Shown: positions 17,250 to 28,214, numbered from the stretch's first letter. The stretch is 64,000 nucleotides of DNA from Thermomonas sp. HDW16 (GCF_011302915.1 NZ_CP049872.1:1178001-1242000); one strand, 5' to 3'. Numbers and translations are program-made. The notes: a model not told the origin generated them from the sequence alone.

Positions 17250-17930
17250 ATGACCCGCATCCATCCAAGCAAACCAATCGAAAAGCAGGACGACGCTATG
17301 CAAGGCTCGATCAACAACAGACAGGCATGGTTTTGGGTGGCGTTCGCGCTGCTTGCCGTGATCGGCGTCATGGTGATGGCGGTGGGCGCGACGGAACCTG
17401 CGCTGCATCTGGTCTTTGGTGGCGCGATGCTGTTGCTGATCGCGGTGTCAGGCGCAGTGCAGATGCGTGCGCAGCGCCCGGGGCTGGACGGCGCGACGCC
17501 GTCGAATGCGGAAAAGGCCGCCTGGGCGCAGATCGGCATGGGCCTGGCCGCGATCATGGTGCTGGGCGGCGTGTCGCTGGGTTCGATGCGCGGCAGTTGG
17601 GCTGCCTACCTGTGGTTCGCGATGTACGCGGTGATCGTGGCCTTCTTCCCGCTGTTCCGCCGCCGCTTCATCGAAAGCAGCCGTGGTTACCGGGAAGTGG
17701 CGGAAGACGAGCGCGATCTCGCGATCCGTGCACAAGGCGATTACCTGGCCAAGCGTCTGCTGGAACTGGCGCTGGTGGCGCTTGGCCTCGTCTGGGTATT
17801 CCTGCCGGGTCTGATCCAGTCCGTGCGTGCGCCGCTGCAGGTGGCCTGTTTGCTGCTGTTGCCGATATTGGCGGCCAATGTGGCGGGCGAGGCGCGGGTG
17901 GCCTGGCTGCACTGGCGCGACAGGCAATGA
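17250..17930 (+). CDS. Multi-pass membrane protein with DERD box, second gene of the XRE operon
   Basis: A 226-residue protein with about six hydrophobic segments and the loop [20 protein letters not shown] (151-170), sharing the DERDxxIxxxA pattern with the preceding product, to which it is otherwise only distantly similar. Function unknown. Three starts are possible: 17220 (overlaps the upstream stop as ATGA), 17250 (chosen; AAGGA at 17239-17243 gives a good ribosome site) and 17298 (AGGA upstream). The stop overlaps the ATG of the XRE gene (ATGA, 17927-17930). The two proteins could form a heteromeric membrane complex. Confidence 0.72.
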   Translation: MTRIHPSKPIEKQDDAMQGSINNRQAWFWVAFALLAVIGVMVMAVGATEPALHLVFGGAMLLLIAVSGAVQMRAQRPGLDGATPSNAEKAAWAQIGMGLAAIMVLGGVSLGSMRGSWAAYLWFAMYAVIVAFFPLFRRRFIESSRGYREVAEDERDLAIRAQGDYLAKRLLELALVALGLVWVFLPGLIQSVRAPLQVACLLLLPILAANVAGEARVAWLHWRDRQ

Positions 17931-18145
17931 CTGGCACCACGATCAGCAACGACATCCGCCGCTTGCGCTTTGCGCGTGGCGAGATGACCCAGCAGGCGCT
18001 GGCCGACGCCTGCGGGGTGACCCGGCAAACCATCATCGCGCTGGAAGCGGGGCGTTACGCGCCGTCGCTGGAATTAGGGTTCCGCATCGCCGATGCACTG
18101 GGCGTGCGTATCGAAGACGTCTTCCACTGGAGCAAACCGGCATGA
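17927..18145 (+). CDS. XRE-family transcriptional regulator (YozG-like)
   Basis: A 72-residue protein consisting of little more than a helix-turn-helix domain: [20 protein letters not shown] (25-44) contains the HTH, followed by [20 protein letters not shown] and VRIEDVFHW. Such short XRE repressors commonly act as dimers that control their own operon. Overlaps both neighbours by four bases (ATGA at 17927-17930 and 18142-18145), so it is translated in coupling with the membrane proteins. The palindromic elements at 16524-16570 are its probable binding sites (inference). Confidence 0.88.
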   Translation: MTGTTISNDIRRLRFARGEMTQQALADACGVTRQTIIALEAGRYAPSLELGFRIADALGVRIEDVFHWSKPA

Positions 18146-19047
18146 GCAAGGGGCCTGGCAAGGGGCTGCGTTTGGTCAAATGGACGCTGGGCGTGGTGGC
18201 CGCATTGATCCTGCTGCTGGCTGCGTACATGTGGTGGGTGGTCGAGCGCTTCGATACCGTGACGCTGCCGCAACGGCACGGACAGGTGGACGTGGAACTG
18301 TTCGCGCGCGAGGGCGACAAGCGTCCGTTGCTGGTCGGGTTTGGCGGCAGCGAGGGCGGCAATCCGTGGGCCAGCGAACGCTGGAAGAAGCAGCGCGAGC
18401 GTTTCCTCGACCAGGGCTACGCGATGCTCGCACTCGGCTATTTCGGCACGCCGAATTCGCCCGAACACCTGGATCGCATCTCGCTGGACGGCATACACGC
18501 GGCGATCATGAAAGCCGCGCAGGACCCGCGCGTGGACGGTCGCTGCATCGCGGTGATCGGCGGTTCGCGCGGCGGCGAACTCGCCTTGCTGCTGGCCAGT
18601 CACTATCCCGACATCAAGGCGGTAGTGGCGATCGTGCCCGGCAGCGCGGTGTTCCCGGCGCTGACCGATGCCATGACCACGCCTGGCTTCTCCTTCCACG
18701 ACAAGCCGCTGCCGTTCGTGCCGATGACCTGGAGCGCCACGCCCGACCTGCTGGTGGGCAACCTGCGCGGCGCGTTCGAAACGATCATGCAGGACGACGC
18801 GGCGATGCAACGCGCGGCGATCGCGGTGGAGAACATCAACGGCCCGGTCTACTTCGTGTCCGCTTCGCAGGACGAGGGATGGCCGTCGAAGGAAATGAGC
18901 GATGCGATGATGCAGCGGCTGAAGGCGCATGGTTTCCGCCACACCGCCGAGCACCTGGTGGTGCAGGGCGGGCACAGCGAACCGCTGGACGAATTCCCGA
19001 AGATGGAAGCGTTCCTCGATACGCAGTTCAAGCAGACCTGTCGATGA
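18142..19047 (+). CDS. Membrane-anchored alpha/beta-hydrolase, BAAT/acyl-CoA thioester hydrolase C-terminal type
   Basis: A 301-residue protein. A positively charged start ([12 protein letters not shown]) and a single hydrophobic helix (about 14-33) predict an anchor with the enzyme on the outside of the inner membrane. The rest is an alpha/beta-hydrolase resembling the BAAT C-terminal acyl-CoA thioester hydrolase domain: nucleophile Ser in [15 protein letters not shown], an aspartate in [11 protein letters not shown] and histidine in VQGGHSEPL complete a triad. Acyl-CoA is not expected outside the cytoplasm, so the real substrate is likely another ester or thioester. Overlaps both flanking genes by ATGA. 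Substrate unknown. Confidence 0.82.
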   Translation: MSKGPGKGLRLVKWTLGVVAALILLLAAYMWWVVERFDTVTLPQRHGQVDVELFAREGDKRPLLVGFGGSEGGNPWASERWKKQRERFLDQGYAMLALGYFGTPNSPEHLDRISLDGIHAAIMKAAQDPRVDGRCIAVIGGSRGGELALLLASHYPDIKAVVAIVPGSAVFPALTDAMTTPGFSFHDKPLPFVPMTWSATPDLLVGNLRGAFETIMQDDAAMQRAAIAVENINGPVYFVSASQDEGWPSKEMSDAMMQRLKAHGFRHTAEHLVVQGGHSEPLDEFPKMEAFLDTQFKQTCR

Positions 19048-19667
19048 TCGCCATCGTCCGCCGCCCCGAATGGATCGCCGCCGCGCTGCTCGCGCTGGCC
19101 CTGGTGACCGCCAATCTCGGCGTGCCGGAGTATTCGCACCTGATCCACCCGTTGGCATTGCGCGGCAGCGCCGGCCTGCCTTGGGCGTTGGCCTTCAATG
19201 TATTGGCGTTCGTGCTGCCGGGTGCGCTACTGGTCTGCGCAGGTTTTCGCTTGCGCAGTGGGCTGGGCGATGCCGGCTGGTTGGCGCGCATCGGTATCGT
19301 GCTGGTGCAGTTGTCGGCGTTGGCATTCGCGGCGCAGGGGTTGCTTCCGCTGGATCCGATGGACACGGATTCAAGCGCAAGCCGCTTGCACGCGCTTGCG
19401 TGGATGCTGTGGTGGATCGCGTTCGTGCCCGGTGCGCTGCTGTTGGCAATTGGCGCCAGGGGCGGCATCGCCTTCGCGTTGGCCTGCGTGGCCGCCGCCG
19501 CGCTGGTGCCGCTGCTGGCAGTGCTCGCGCCGATCGGCCTGTGGGTCGGCATCGCCCAGCGCCTGGCCTTCGCGTTGTGGTTCGGCTGGTGGTTGCTGGC
19601 TTGCAGCAGCGTGGCTAGCCGTGTTTCAACTTCAAGCCGAGGATCGTCGAAGACAGCAGGAAGGTGA
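19044..19667 (+). CDS. DUF998-like membrane protein, last gene of the XRE operon
   Basis: A 207-residue, very hydrophobic protein with about six helices; the pattern PLDPMDTDSSASRLHALAWMLWW, with acidic residues and a histidine at the start of a helix, resembles DUF998 proteins. No function known. Its ATG overlaps the hydrolase stop (ATGA). The last 18 codons or so (19615-19667) lie antisense to the 3' end of the SemiSWEET gene and encode a polar SSRGSSK-type tail, so the true end of the conserved protein may be near 19615. No terminator is visible. Confidence 0.75.
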   Translation: MIAIVRRPEWIAAALLALALVTANLGVPEYSHLIHPLALRGSAGLPWALAFNVLAFVLPGALLVCAGFRLRSGLGDAGWLARIGIVLVQLSALAFAAQGLLPLDPMDTDSSASRLHALAWMLWWIAFVPGALLLAIGARGGIAFALACVAAAALVPLLAVLAPIGLWVGIAQRLAFALWFGWWLLACSSVASRVSTSSRGSSKTAGR

Positions 19668-19866
19668 TCGCGTTCGAGACGATCATTGGCCACGACTCCA
19701 GGAAGATGCCGTAACCGAACCAGCAGGCGATGCCGAAGGTGAACACCACGTACATCCACAGCGAGATGCCGGAGGTGTCGCGGCTGCGGATGGTCTTCAC
19801 CGCCTGCGGCACGAAGGACAGGGTGGTACAGGTGGCGGCCACGTAGCCCATCCACTCAAGGCTCAT
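19615..19866 (-). CDS. SemiSWEET family sugar transporter
   Basis: An 83-residue protein with three transmembrane helices and the PQ motif (SFVPQ, P20-Q21), matching bacterial SemiSWEETs, which dimerise and let mono- or disaccharides diffuse across the inner membrane. Length is usual for the family (about 80-100). The ATG overlaps the stop of the upstream amidohydrolase gene (ATGA, 19863-19866), so the two are coupled. Its 3' end overlaps the convergent DUF998 gene by 53 bases. Confidence 0.88.
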   Translation of the reverse strand: MSLEWMGYVAATCTTLSFVPQAVKTIRSRDTSGISLWMYVVFTFGIACWFGYGIFLESWPMIVSNAITFLLSSTILGLKLKHG

Positions 19867-21155
19867 CGCGCGAGCTCCTTGTAGACCACGCCGTCCTTCA
19901 TCACGAAATCCACTTTCATGACGTTCTCGATGTCGGCCAGCGGGTCGCCCGGCATGGCGATGATATCGGCGCGCTTGCCGGCCTCGACCACGCCCTGGTC
20001 ATCGACACCCAGCACTTCCGCCGCGAGCATCGTTGCCGATTGCAGCGCATACGCAGGCGGGATGCCGGCTTCGACCATGTAGAGGAATTCGCGCGCGTTG
20101 TCGCCGTGCGGGCCCACGCCCATGTCGGTGCCGAAGGCGATCTTCACCCCGTTTTTGTAGGCCTTTGCCGCAGTGCCCTGCAGCTGTGCCCCGATCCGCG
20201 CGGCCTTCGGCCGCACGATCTCCGGGTAGTAACCGTCGATCTTGGCTTTTTCGGCCACGAACCGGCCCGCATACAACGTCGGCACGTACCAGGTGCCTTT
20301 TTGTTTCATCAGCGCCATTACCCGGTCGCTCATGTAGCTGCCGTGCTCGATGCTGGTCACCCCGCCGGCCACCGCGCGATACATGCCTTCCTCGCCGTGT
20401 GCATGCGCGGCCACCTTGTAGCCGTAGTCGTTGGCGGTATCGACGATCGCCTTCACCTCATCCACGGTGAACTGCGGCGCATCGCCGGATTTGGCGTAGC
20501 TCAGGACGCCGCCGGTCGCGGTAATCTTCACCACGTCGCTGCCGTCCTTGTAGCGCTGGCGCACGGCCTGGCGGGCATCGTCGATGGAATTGATCACGCC
20601 CTCGGTGGGTCCGGGCGGGCCGAGCAGGTGCGATAGCTCGGAGTTCAGCCCATTGGTCGGGTCTGCGTGGCCGCCGGTGGTGGCGATGGATTTGCCCGCC
20701 GCCCAGATGCGAGGTCCTTTCACCAGTCCCTGGTTGATCGCATCGCGCAGGTGCGGCGTCACGTCGCCGCCCAGGTCTCGCACGCTGGTGAAGCCGGCCA
20801 GCAGGGTTTTTTCGGCATAGCCCACGCTGCGGAAGGCGAAGTCGACATCATCCAGGCGGAAGCCTTCGGAATAGCTCTGCGGACTGGACTGGCTGCCCAG
20901 GTGCACATGCAGGTCGGTCCAGCCGGCCATGCAGGTGCGATCGGTCAGGTCGATCGCGGTCGCATTGGCCACCGCTTCCGCGCGGCCGGCCAGCACCTCG
21001 GCCACCTTGCCGTTGCGGACCACCACGGTATGCGCGCCCAGCAGCTTGCCGCTGCGGCTGTCGAACAGCTTGCCGCAGTGCAGGGCGGTGTCTGCACCGA
21101 ACGCGGGCAGGGCCAACGTGGACAGCAGGGCGGCAGCGAGCAGGCGATGGCGCAT
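19863..21155 (-). CDS. Secreted metal-dependent amidohydrolase (imidazolonepropionase/prolidase-like)
   Basis: A 430-residue amidohydrolase-superfamily enzyme with a Sec signal peptide (MRHRLLAAALLSTLALPAFGA). Metal ligands: HVH in GWTDLHVHLG (H83, H85), a lysine in VVKITATGG (carbamylated in the family), histidines in AAHAHGEEG and SIEHGSYM, and the aspartate of FGTDMGVGPHG. Characterised relatives cleave Xaa-Pro-type or N-acyl peptides; exact substrate cannot be assigned. The ATG at 21155 gives a clean signal peptide with GGGGGAACC upstream. Divergent from leuS and translationally coupled to SemiSWEET. Confidence 0.88.
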   Translation of the reverse strand: MRHRLLAAALLSTLALPAFGADTALHCGKLFDSRSGKLLGAHTVVVRNGKVAEVLAGRAEAVANATAIDLTDRTCMAGWTDLHVHLGSQSSPQSYSEGFRLDDVDFAFRSVGYAEKTLLAGFTSVRDLGGDVTPHLRDAINQGLVKGPRIWAAGKSIATTGGHADPTNGLNSELSHLLGPPGPTEGVINSIDDARQAVRQRYKDGSDVVKITATGGVLSYAKSGDAPQFTVDEVKAIVDTANDYGYKVAAHAHGEEGMYRAVAGGVTSIEHGSYMSDRVMALMKQKGTWYVPTLYAGRFVAEKAKIDGYYPEIVRPKAARIGAQLQGTAAKAYKNGVKIAFGTDMGVGPHGDNAREFLYMVEAGIPPAYALQSATMLAAEVLGVDDQGVVEAGKRADIIAMPGDPLADIENVMKVDFVMKDGVVYKELAR

Positions 21156-21174
21156 GGCGGTTCCCCCGGGGTGA

Positions 21175-24003
<2,829 letters not shown>

Positions 24004-24008
24004 TGGCT

Positions 24009-24014
24009 TAGACT
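24009..24014 (+). promoter_or_regulatory. -10 box TAGACT six bases before the lptE ATG
   Basis: TAGACT, six bases, then ATG, in the 17-base gap after leuS. The same hexamer at the same distance stands before accA. Suggests an extra leaderless transcript for lptE; no -35 is visible and readthrough from leuS remains likely. Confidence 0.4.
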
Positions 24015-24020
24015 GCAGCC

Positions 24021-24533
24021 ATGAAGAAATCTGCTTTCGTCCTCGTGCTTGCCGCCGCACTGCTCACCGGTTGCGGTTTCCACCTGCGCAACGCCCTGAA
24101 CCTGCCGGCCAACCTGGGCCCGGTGCGGGTGCTGGCGGCGGATCCGTACAGCGCGCTGGCGGAAAACCTGGCCGATGGCCTGAAGCGTGCAGGTGCACAG
24201 GCCGCACCCGTCGACGCCACCGAAGGCGTCGCGACCTTGCAGGTGATTTCCGAACAATGGGCGGATACCCCGATCAGCCACGACCAGTTCGGCCGCGCGC
24301 AGGAATTCACCCTGCGCTATGCGGTGACTTTCAGCATGCGACGCGCCGACGACAGCGTGGTGGTGCCGCAACAGGCGGTGGAACTGGGTCGCGACTACCT
24401 CGCACCGGCGGTCGACTCGATCGGCAAGGCCAGCGAGCGCGAATTGCTGGTGCGCGAATTGCGCCGCGACATGGCGGCGGCGATCCTGCGCCGCGTCGAT
24501 GCGGCCTCGAAGCCATCCGCTGCCGCACAGTGA
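24021..24533 (+). CDS. lptE: LPS-assembly lipoprotein LptE
   Basis: A 170-residue outer-membrane lipoprotein that plugs the LptD barrel and helps to insert LPS into the outer leaflet. Signal peptide with lipobox LTGC (Cys18) followed by the family start GFHLRNALNLP; the C-terminal half has the alternating helix/strand pattern of LptE with LRRDMAAAILRRV. It lies between leuS and holA, the classical gammaproteobacterial position. Length is usual for xanthomonads. Confidence 0.93.
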   Translation: MKKSAFVLVLAAALLTGCGFHLRNALNLPANLGPVRVLAADPYSALAENLADGLKRAGAQAAPVDATEGVATLQVISEQWADTPISHDQFGRAQEFTLRYAVTFSMRRADDSVVVPQQAVELGRDYLAPAVDSIGKASERELLVRELRRDMAAAILRRVDAASKPSAAAQ

Positions 24534-24554
24534 CGGCCGCGCGCGCTTGACGCG

Positions 24555-25604
24555 ATGGAACTGAGCGTCGATCGCATCGCCTCGCAACTGGCCGGCGAAC
24601 CGCTGCGCCCGGCCTACCTGGTTGCGGGGCCGGAAACATTGCTCGTCCTCGAAGCCGCCGATGCCGTACGCGCAGCGGCGCGCGCGCAGGGCATCGAAGA
24701 GCGCGAAGTACACGACATGGAAGGCCGCGATGCCGACTGGGATGGCCTGGCCGCTTCCATCCATGCGCCCAGCCTGTTCGCCAGCCGTCGCCTGATCGAA
24801 GTGCGCCTGCCCACCGGCAAGCCCGGCAATGACGGCAGCAAGCTGATCTGCGAGTTCTGCGCGGAGCCGCCGCAGGACGTGGTGTTGTTGGTGATCGCCG
24901 GCGACTGGTCGCGTTCGCATGCGGGCAAATGGAGTGAAGCCATCGGCCGCGTCGGCCATTCCTGCATCGCCTGGCAGGTCAAGCCGCATGAGCTCGGCGG
25001 CTGGATCGACCGTCGCCTGCGTAGCCGCGGGGTCAAGGCCACGCCGGATGCCGTGGCGCGGTTGACCCAGCGCATCGAAGGCAACCTGCTGGCCGCCGCG
25101 CAGGAAATCGACAAGCTCGCATTGCTGACCCGGAACAACGAGGGTGCCAGTACCTTGCTGGATGCGGAGGCGATGGACGCACTCGTCGCCGATTCCGCCC
25201 GCTTCGACGTGTTCCGTCTGGTCGATGCCTCGCTCAACGGCAATGCGCCGCAGGTCTCGCGCATGCTGGCCGGCCTGCGCGCGGAAGGCGAGGCTGTGCC
25301 GGCGCTGATGGGCATGGTGGTCAAGGAACTGCAGACCGTCGCCGCGCTGGCGCGGGCGCGCAATTTCGCCGCCGAGTGCAAGGCGCTGCGTATCTGGGAT
25401 TCGAAGCAGGCGGTGTACAAACGCGCCATCTCAAAGCATCCGCCGGAACGCTGGCAGCGCTTCCTGGTCGAGGCCGGCCGGGTGGATCGCATCGCCAAGG
25501 GCCGCGTGCGCATCGGCGAGGAATCGCCGGATGCGTGGCTGCAGCTGGAACGCCTGCTGCTGGCGATGGCCGACAAGGGCGCGGCACGGCTGCTGGCCTC
25601 GTGA
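24555..25604 (+). CDS. holA: DNA polymerase III delta subunit
   Basis: A 349-residue clamp-loader subunit that opens the beta clamp. The family start PAYLVAGPETLLVLEAADAVR, the WSEAIGRVG region, and the C-terminal MVVKELQTVAAL and WDSKQAVYKRAISKHP segments are typical. Its stop overlaps the GTG of nadD (GTGA, 25601-25604), linking the two. Follows lptE by 21 bases. Confidence 0.95.
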   Translation: MELSVDRIASQLAGEPLRPAYLVAGPETLLVLEAADAVRAAARAQGIEEREVHDMEGRDADWDGLAASIHAPSLFASRRLIEVRLPTGKPGNDGSKLICEFCAEPPQDVVLLVIAGDWSRSHAGKWSEAIGRVGHSCIAWQVKPHELGGWIDRRLRSRGVKATPDAVARLTQRIEGNLLAAAQEIDKLALLTRNNEGASTLLDAEAMDALVADSARFDVFRLVDASLNGNAPQVSRMLAGLRAEGEAVPALMGMVVKELQTVAALARARNFAAECKALRIWDSKQAVYKRAISKHPPERWQRFLVEAGRVDRIAKGRVRIGEESPDAWLQLERLLLAMADKGAARLLAS

Positions 25605-26305
25605 GCGCAGGTAAGTTGCTGGTCTGTTATGGCGGCACCTTCGACCCGGTGCATAACGGGCATCTGGCCGTCGCGCGCACGGCGCGCGATGCGCTGGACG
25701 CCGATGTCGCGCTGATCCCCGCGCACGATCCGCCGCACAAGGGCCCGACTCGCGCCGATGCCGAACAACGTGCAGAAATGCTCGATCTCGCGGTTGCGGG
25801 CGAAGCCGGCCTGTCAGTGGATCGGCGTGAGTTGCTGCGCGAAGGGCCGTCCTACACCTTCGACACACTCGGGGAGTTGCGTGCAGAACATGGCGATGCC
25901 GCGCCCATCGCCTGGCTGGTCGGTGCCGATTCCCTGCTGCAGCTGCACACCTGGCATCGCTGGCGCGAACTGTTCGGCCGCGCCCACATCGTGGCCGTGC
26001 AGCGGCCGGGTTCCGAAGTGGATGCCAGCCGCCTGCGCGAACATGCGCCGGAGGTGCTGGCCGAGATCGCCGACCGCTGGTTGCCGCCGGCCGATCTGGC
26101 CGCCACCGCAAGCGGCGGCTTCGCCCTGTTGCCGATGCCGACGCTGCGCCCGGAATCCTCCACCGAGCTGCGCCGCCGCATCCGCGAAGGCGGCGATTGG
26201 CAGGAATGGGTGCCGACGGCGGTGGCGGCCTATATCGCCAGTCAGGGGCTGTACCGCGACCCGGGCGCTATACTGACTGCGTCTCCACCATCCGCTCACC
26301 GCTGA
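25601..26305 (+). CDS. nadD: Nicotinate-nucleotide adenylyltransferase
   Basis: A 234-residue enzyme of NAD synthesis that makes deamido-NAD from nicotinate mononucleotide and ATP. The nucleotidyltransferase motif GGTFDPVHNGHL (11-22) and the C-terminal SSTELRRRI (the ISSTxxR box) are clear. The start is GTG, overlapping the holA stop. The last ten residues or so (ILTASPPSAHR) run past the usual end of the family and overlap what may be a promoter for rsfS: TATACT at 26269-26274. Confidence 0.95.
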   Translation: MSAGKLLVCYGGTFDPVHNGHLAVARTARDALDADVALIPAHDPPHKGPTRADAEQRAEMLDLAVAGEAGLSVDRRELLREGPSYTFDTLGELRAEHGDAAPIAWLVGADSLLQLHTWHRWRELFGRAHIVAVQRPGSEVDASRLREHAPEVLAEIADRWLPPADLAATASGGFALLPMPTLRPESSTELRRRIREGGDWQEWVPTAVAAYIASQGLYRDPGAILTASPPSAHR

Positions 26306-26314
26306 GCCGCGCCC

Positions 26315-26734
26315 TTGACCACTACTGCCCACGTCATCAAGACCAGCCTGCCCAATCCGCCGCCGTCGGTGGAATCGCTCCTCAAGACCGTGCAGGCCGC
26401 GGTGGAAGAACTGAAAGCCAAGGACGTGATCGAGATCGACGTGCGCGGCAAGAGCAGCGTCTGCGATTACATGGTGATCGCCTCCGGCACCTCGACCCGC
26501 CACGTCAAGTCGATCGCCGACGAAGTGGTGAAGTTCGCCAAGAAGCTCGACGTGATGCCGCTGGGCGTGGAAGGCGAGCGCGAGGCCGAATGGGTGCTGG
26601 TCGACCTGGGCGATGTCATCGTGCACGTCATGCTGCCGCGCGTGCGCGAGTTCTACGCGCTGGAGCGCCTGTGGACGGTGGGCGACCAACCGCCGGAATA
26701 CTTCGGCGAAACCGGCGCCGAATCGCAGCTCTGA
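26315..26734 (+). CDS. rsfS: Ribosomal silencing factor RsfS
   Basis: A 139-residue protein that binds ribosomal protein uL14 and blocks subunit joining when nutrients run short. Family core: IDVRGKSSVCDYMVIASGTS, then HVKSIADEVV and the highly conserved EAEWVLVDLGDVIVHVMLP and REFYALERLW. The start is TTG at 26315; an N-terminal extension rich in proline precedes the core. Followed by rlmH after four bases, an order shared with many proteobacteria. Confidence 0.95.
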   Translation: MTTTAHVIKTSLPNPPPSVESLLKTVQAAVEELKAKDVIEIDVRGKSSVCDYMVIASGTSTRHVKSIADEVVKFAKKLDVMPLGVEGEREAEWVLVDLGDVIVHVMLPRVREFYALERLWTVGDQPPEYFGETGAESQL

Positions 26735-26738
26735 GGCC

Positions 26739-27209
26739 TTGAAGGCCAGGCTGATCGCAGTCGGCGAACACGCACCCGCGTGGGTGGCGCAGGGCTTCTC
26801 CGAATACCAGAAGCGCCTGTCGCACTGGCTGCCGCTCGACCTCGTCGAAGTGGAGCCCGGCGTGCGCGGCAAGGGCCGCGACACGCAGCGCGCAATGTCC
26901 GACGAAGGCGCGCGCGTACTCGCCGCCTTGCCGAAGAACGCGCATGTGGTCGCGCTGGACGGGCGCGGCAAGATGCATTCGTCCGAACAACTCGCTGTTC
27001 GCCTGGAACACTGGCGTAGTCAGGGCCGCGACCTGGCGTTCCTGATCGGTGGCCCCGAAGGCCATGCACCCGACGTGCTGCAACATGCCGATGAAACCTG
27101 GTCGCTAGGCCCGCTGACATTGCCGCATATGCTGGTGCGGCTGGTGCTGGCCGAGCAGGTGTATCGCGCTGCTGCGCTGTTGGCGAATCATCCGTATCAC
27201 CGTGCCTAA
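26739..27209 (+). CDS. rlmH: 23S rRNA pseudouridine-1915 N3-methyltransferase RlmH
   Basis: A 156-residue SPOUT methyltransferase that modifies helix 69 of 23S rRNA. Motifs: VALDGRGKMHSSEQLA, FLIGGPEGH, SLGPLTLPHMLVRL and the C-terminal EQVYRAAALLANHPYHR that forms the trefoil knot. The start is TTG at 26739, giving exactly the usual family length; a GAGG lies directly upstream in the rsfS stop region. Last gene of the leuS operon; a strong terminator follows at once. Confidence 0.95.
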   Translation: MKARLIAVGEHAPAWVAQGFSEYQKRLSHWLPLDLVEVEPGVRGKGRDTQRAMSDEGARVLAALPKNAHVVALDGRGKMHSSEQLAVRLEHWRSQGRDLAFLIGGPEGHAPDVLQHADETWSLGPLTLPHMLVRLVLAEQVYRAAALLANHPYHRA

Positions 27210-27210
27210 A

Positions 27211-27241
27211 AAAACGCCCGCATCGTTGATGCGGGCGTTTT
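27211..27241. terminator. Bidirectional terminator between rlmH and the tonB-like gene
   Basis: Perfect 14-bp stem AAAACGCCCGCATC (27211-27224) with GATGCGGGCGTTTT (27228-27241), loop GTT. Read on the plus strand it ends in TTTT, on the minus strand in seven T, so it serves both convergent genes. Confidence 0.93.
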
Positions 27242-27259
27242 GATCGACGCAGGGACGGC

Positions 27260-27964
27260 TCAGTTCTTCAGCGCGAACTCGATCGGCACCATGCCGATCG
27301 CCTGCACCGCCAGCCCGTTCTTCGTCGCCGGCTGGAAGCTCCAGCGCTTCAGCACCTGCGCGCGTGCGGCTTCGTCCAGCTCGCGATAGCCGCTGCTCTG
27401 CGCGACCTTGACCTCAAGCGGACGACCGTCGATGCCGACCAGTACTTCAAGCAGCACGGTGCCGGTCAGGTGCTGCAGCAGGGCGCGGCGTGGATATGTC
27501 GGTGCCGGTGCCATGCGGTATTGCAGTTGCATCGGTGATGGCGCGGCTTCGATCGCGCTGATCGATTCGGCCGGGCCGGCGGTGTCCGTCGCCGTCTCGG
27601 CGACGAACTCGGTGCCGCTGCTGGCGATGATTTCAGAGTTCGTCGTTTCCGCCGGCTTTTGAGTGGCTGCGCGTTGCTGGATGGGGTGCGTGACGGACGG
27701 CTTCGGCTTGTCCTTCACAATTTCGACGGTCTCCGGCTTGGGTTGTTCGCGCGGGATCCAGCGCGTCTGGTCACGGGGTTTTTCATCCGGCAAGGTGATC
27801 GGCGACGGCATCGACAGCGGCATCATCAGCAGTCCCATCGCCAGTACGTTGAGCGCGATGGTGCCGCTCAGGGTAAGGATCCGGGCGGAGTCGAGTTGCG
27901 GCTTGGAGGCGGGCTTCAGCAGGGCGAAGCCGGACGAATGGGGTAGGGCGTGGGCGCGAACCAT
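27260..27964 (-). CDS. TonB-like energy-transducing protein
   Basis: A 234-residue protein with one N-terminal transmembrane helix (about 30-52), a proline/lysine-rich linker (RDQTRWIPREQPKPE and similar) and a C-terminal TonB domain with YPRRALLQHLTGTVLLEVLV, GYRELDEAA and ALKRWSFQPA-type signature (here VLKRWSFQPATKNG). TonB proteins carry proton-motive-force energy from ExbBD to outer-membrane receptors; no exbBD is nearby, and xanthomonads have several TonB paralogues. Strong ribosome site AGGAGGT before the ATG at 27964; an upstream in-frame start would add 38 unlike residues. A Fur-box-like site lies upstream. Confidence 0.88.
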   Translation of the reverse strand: MVRAHALPHSSGFALLKPASKPQLDSARILTLSGTIALNVLAMGLLMMPLSMPSPITLPDEKPRDQTRWIPREQPKPETVEIVKDKPKPSVTHPIQQRAATQKPAETTNSEIIASSGTEFVAETATDTAGPAESISAIEAAPSPMQLQYRMAPAPTYPRRALLQHLTGTVLLEVLVGIDGRPLEVKVAQSSGYRELDEAARAQVLKRWSFQPATKNGLAVQAIGMVPIEFALKN

Positions 27965-28143
27965 GGTCAACCTCCTGTCAGGGTGCGATGTCGGGTGTGC
28001 GACTTCGAAAGAAGCACGAACCATGCAACGGACGGGTGGCGGCAATGGGGTTGATGGCCCGTCTACTGCACACCCCAACGCTGCTCCATGCGGCAGCGTA
28101 TGGCAATCGTCAGGCGATAGTCGGCAAGCAGGCGCCGATCAGT

Positions 28144-28162
28144 GGTAATGAGTCGCATTCAC
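28144..28162 (-). promoter_or_regulatory. Fur-box-like sequence upstream of the tonB-like gene
   Basis: GGTAATGAGTCGCATTCAC matches 12 of 19 positions of the E. coli Fur consensus, including TAATGA and CATT. It lies 180 bases before the tonB-like ATG and just outside the SIMPL-gene terminator. Iron control of tonB is common in gammaproteobacteria; this particular site is a guess. Confidence 0.35.
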
Positions 28163-28167
28163 ATGAA

Positions 28168-28194
28168 ACGACGCCCGCGCGAAGCGGGCGTCGT
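28168..28194 (-). terminator. Rho-independent terminator of the SIMPL-domain gene
   Basis: Perfect 11-bp stem ACGACGCCCGC (28168-28178) with GCGGGCGTCGT (28184-28194), loop GCGAA, ending in TTT on the minus strand, 21 bases past the stop codon. Confidence 0.8.
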
Positions 28195-28214
28195 CGTAAC
28201 CGACAGGGGCGGGT

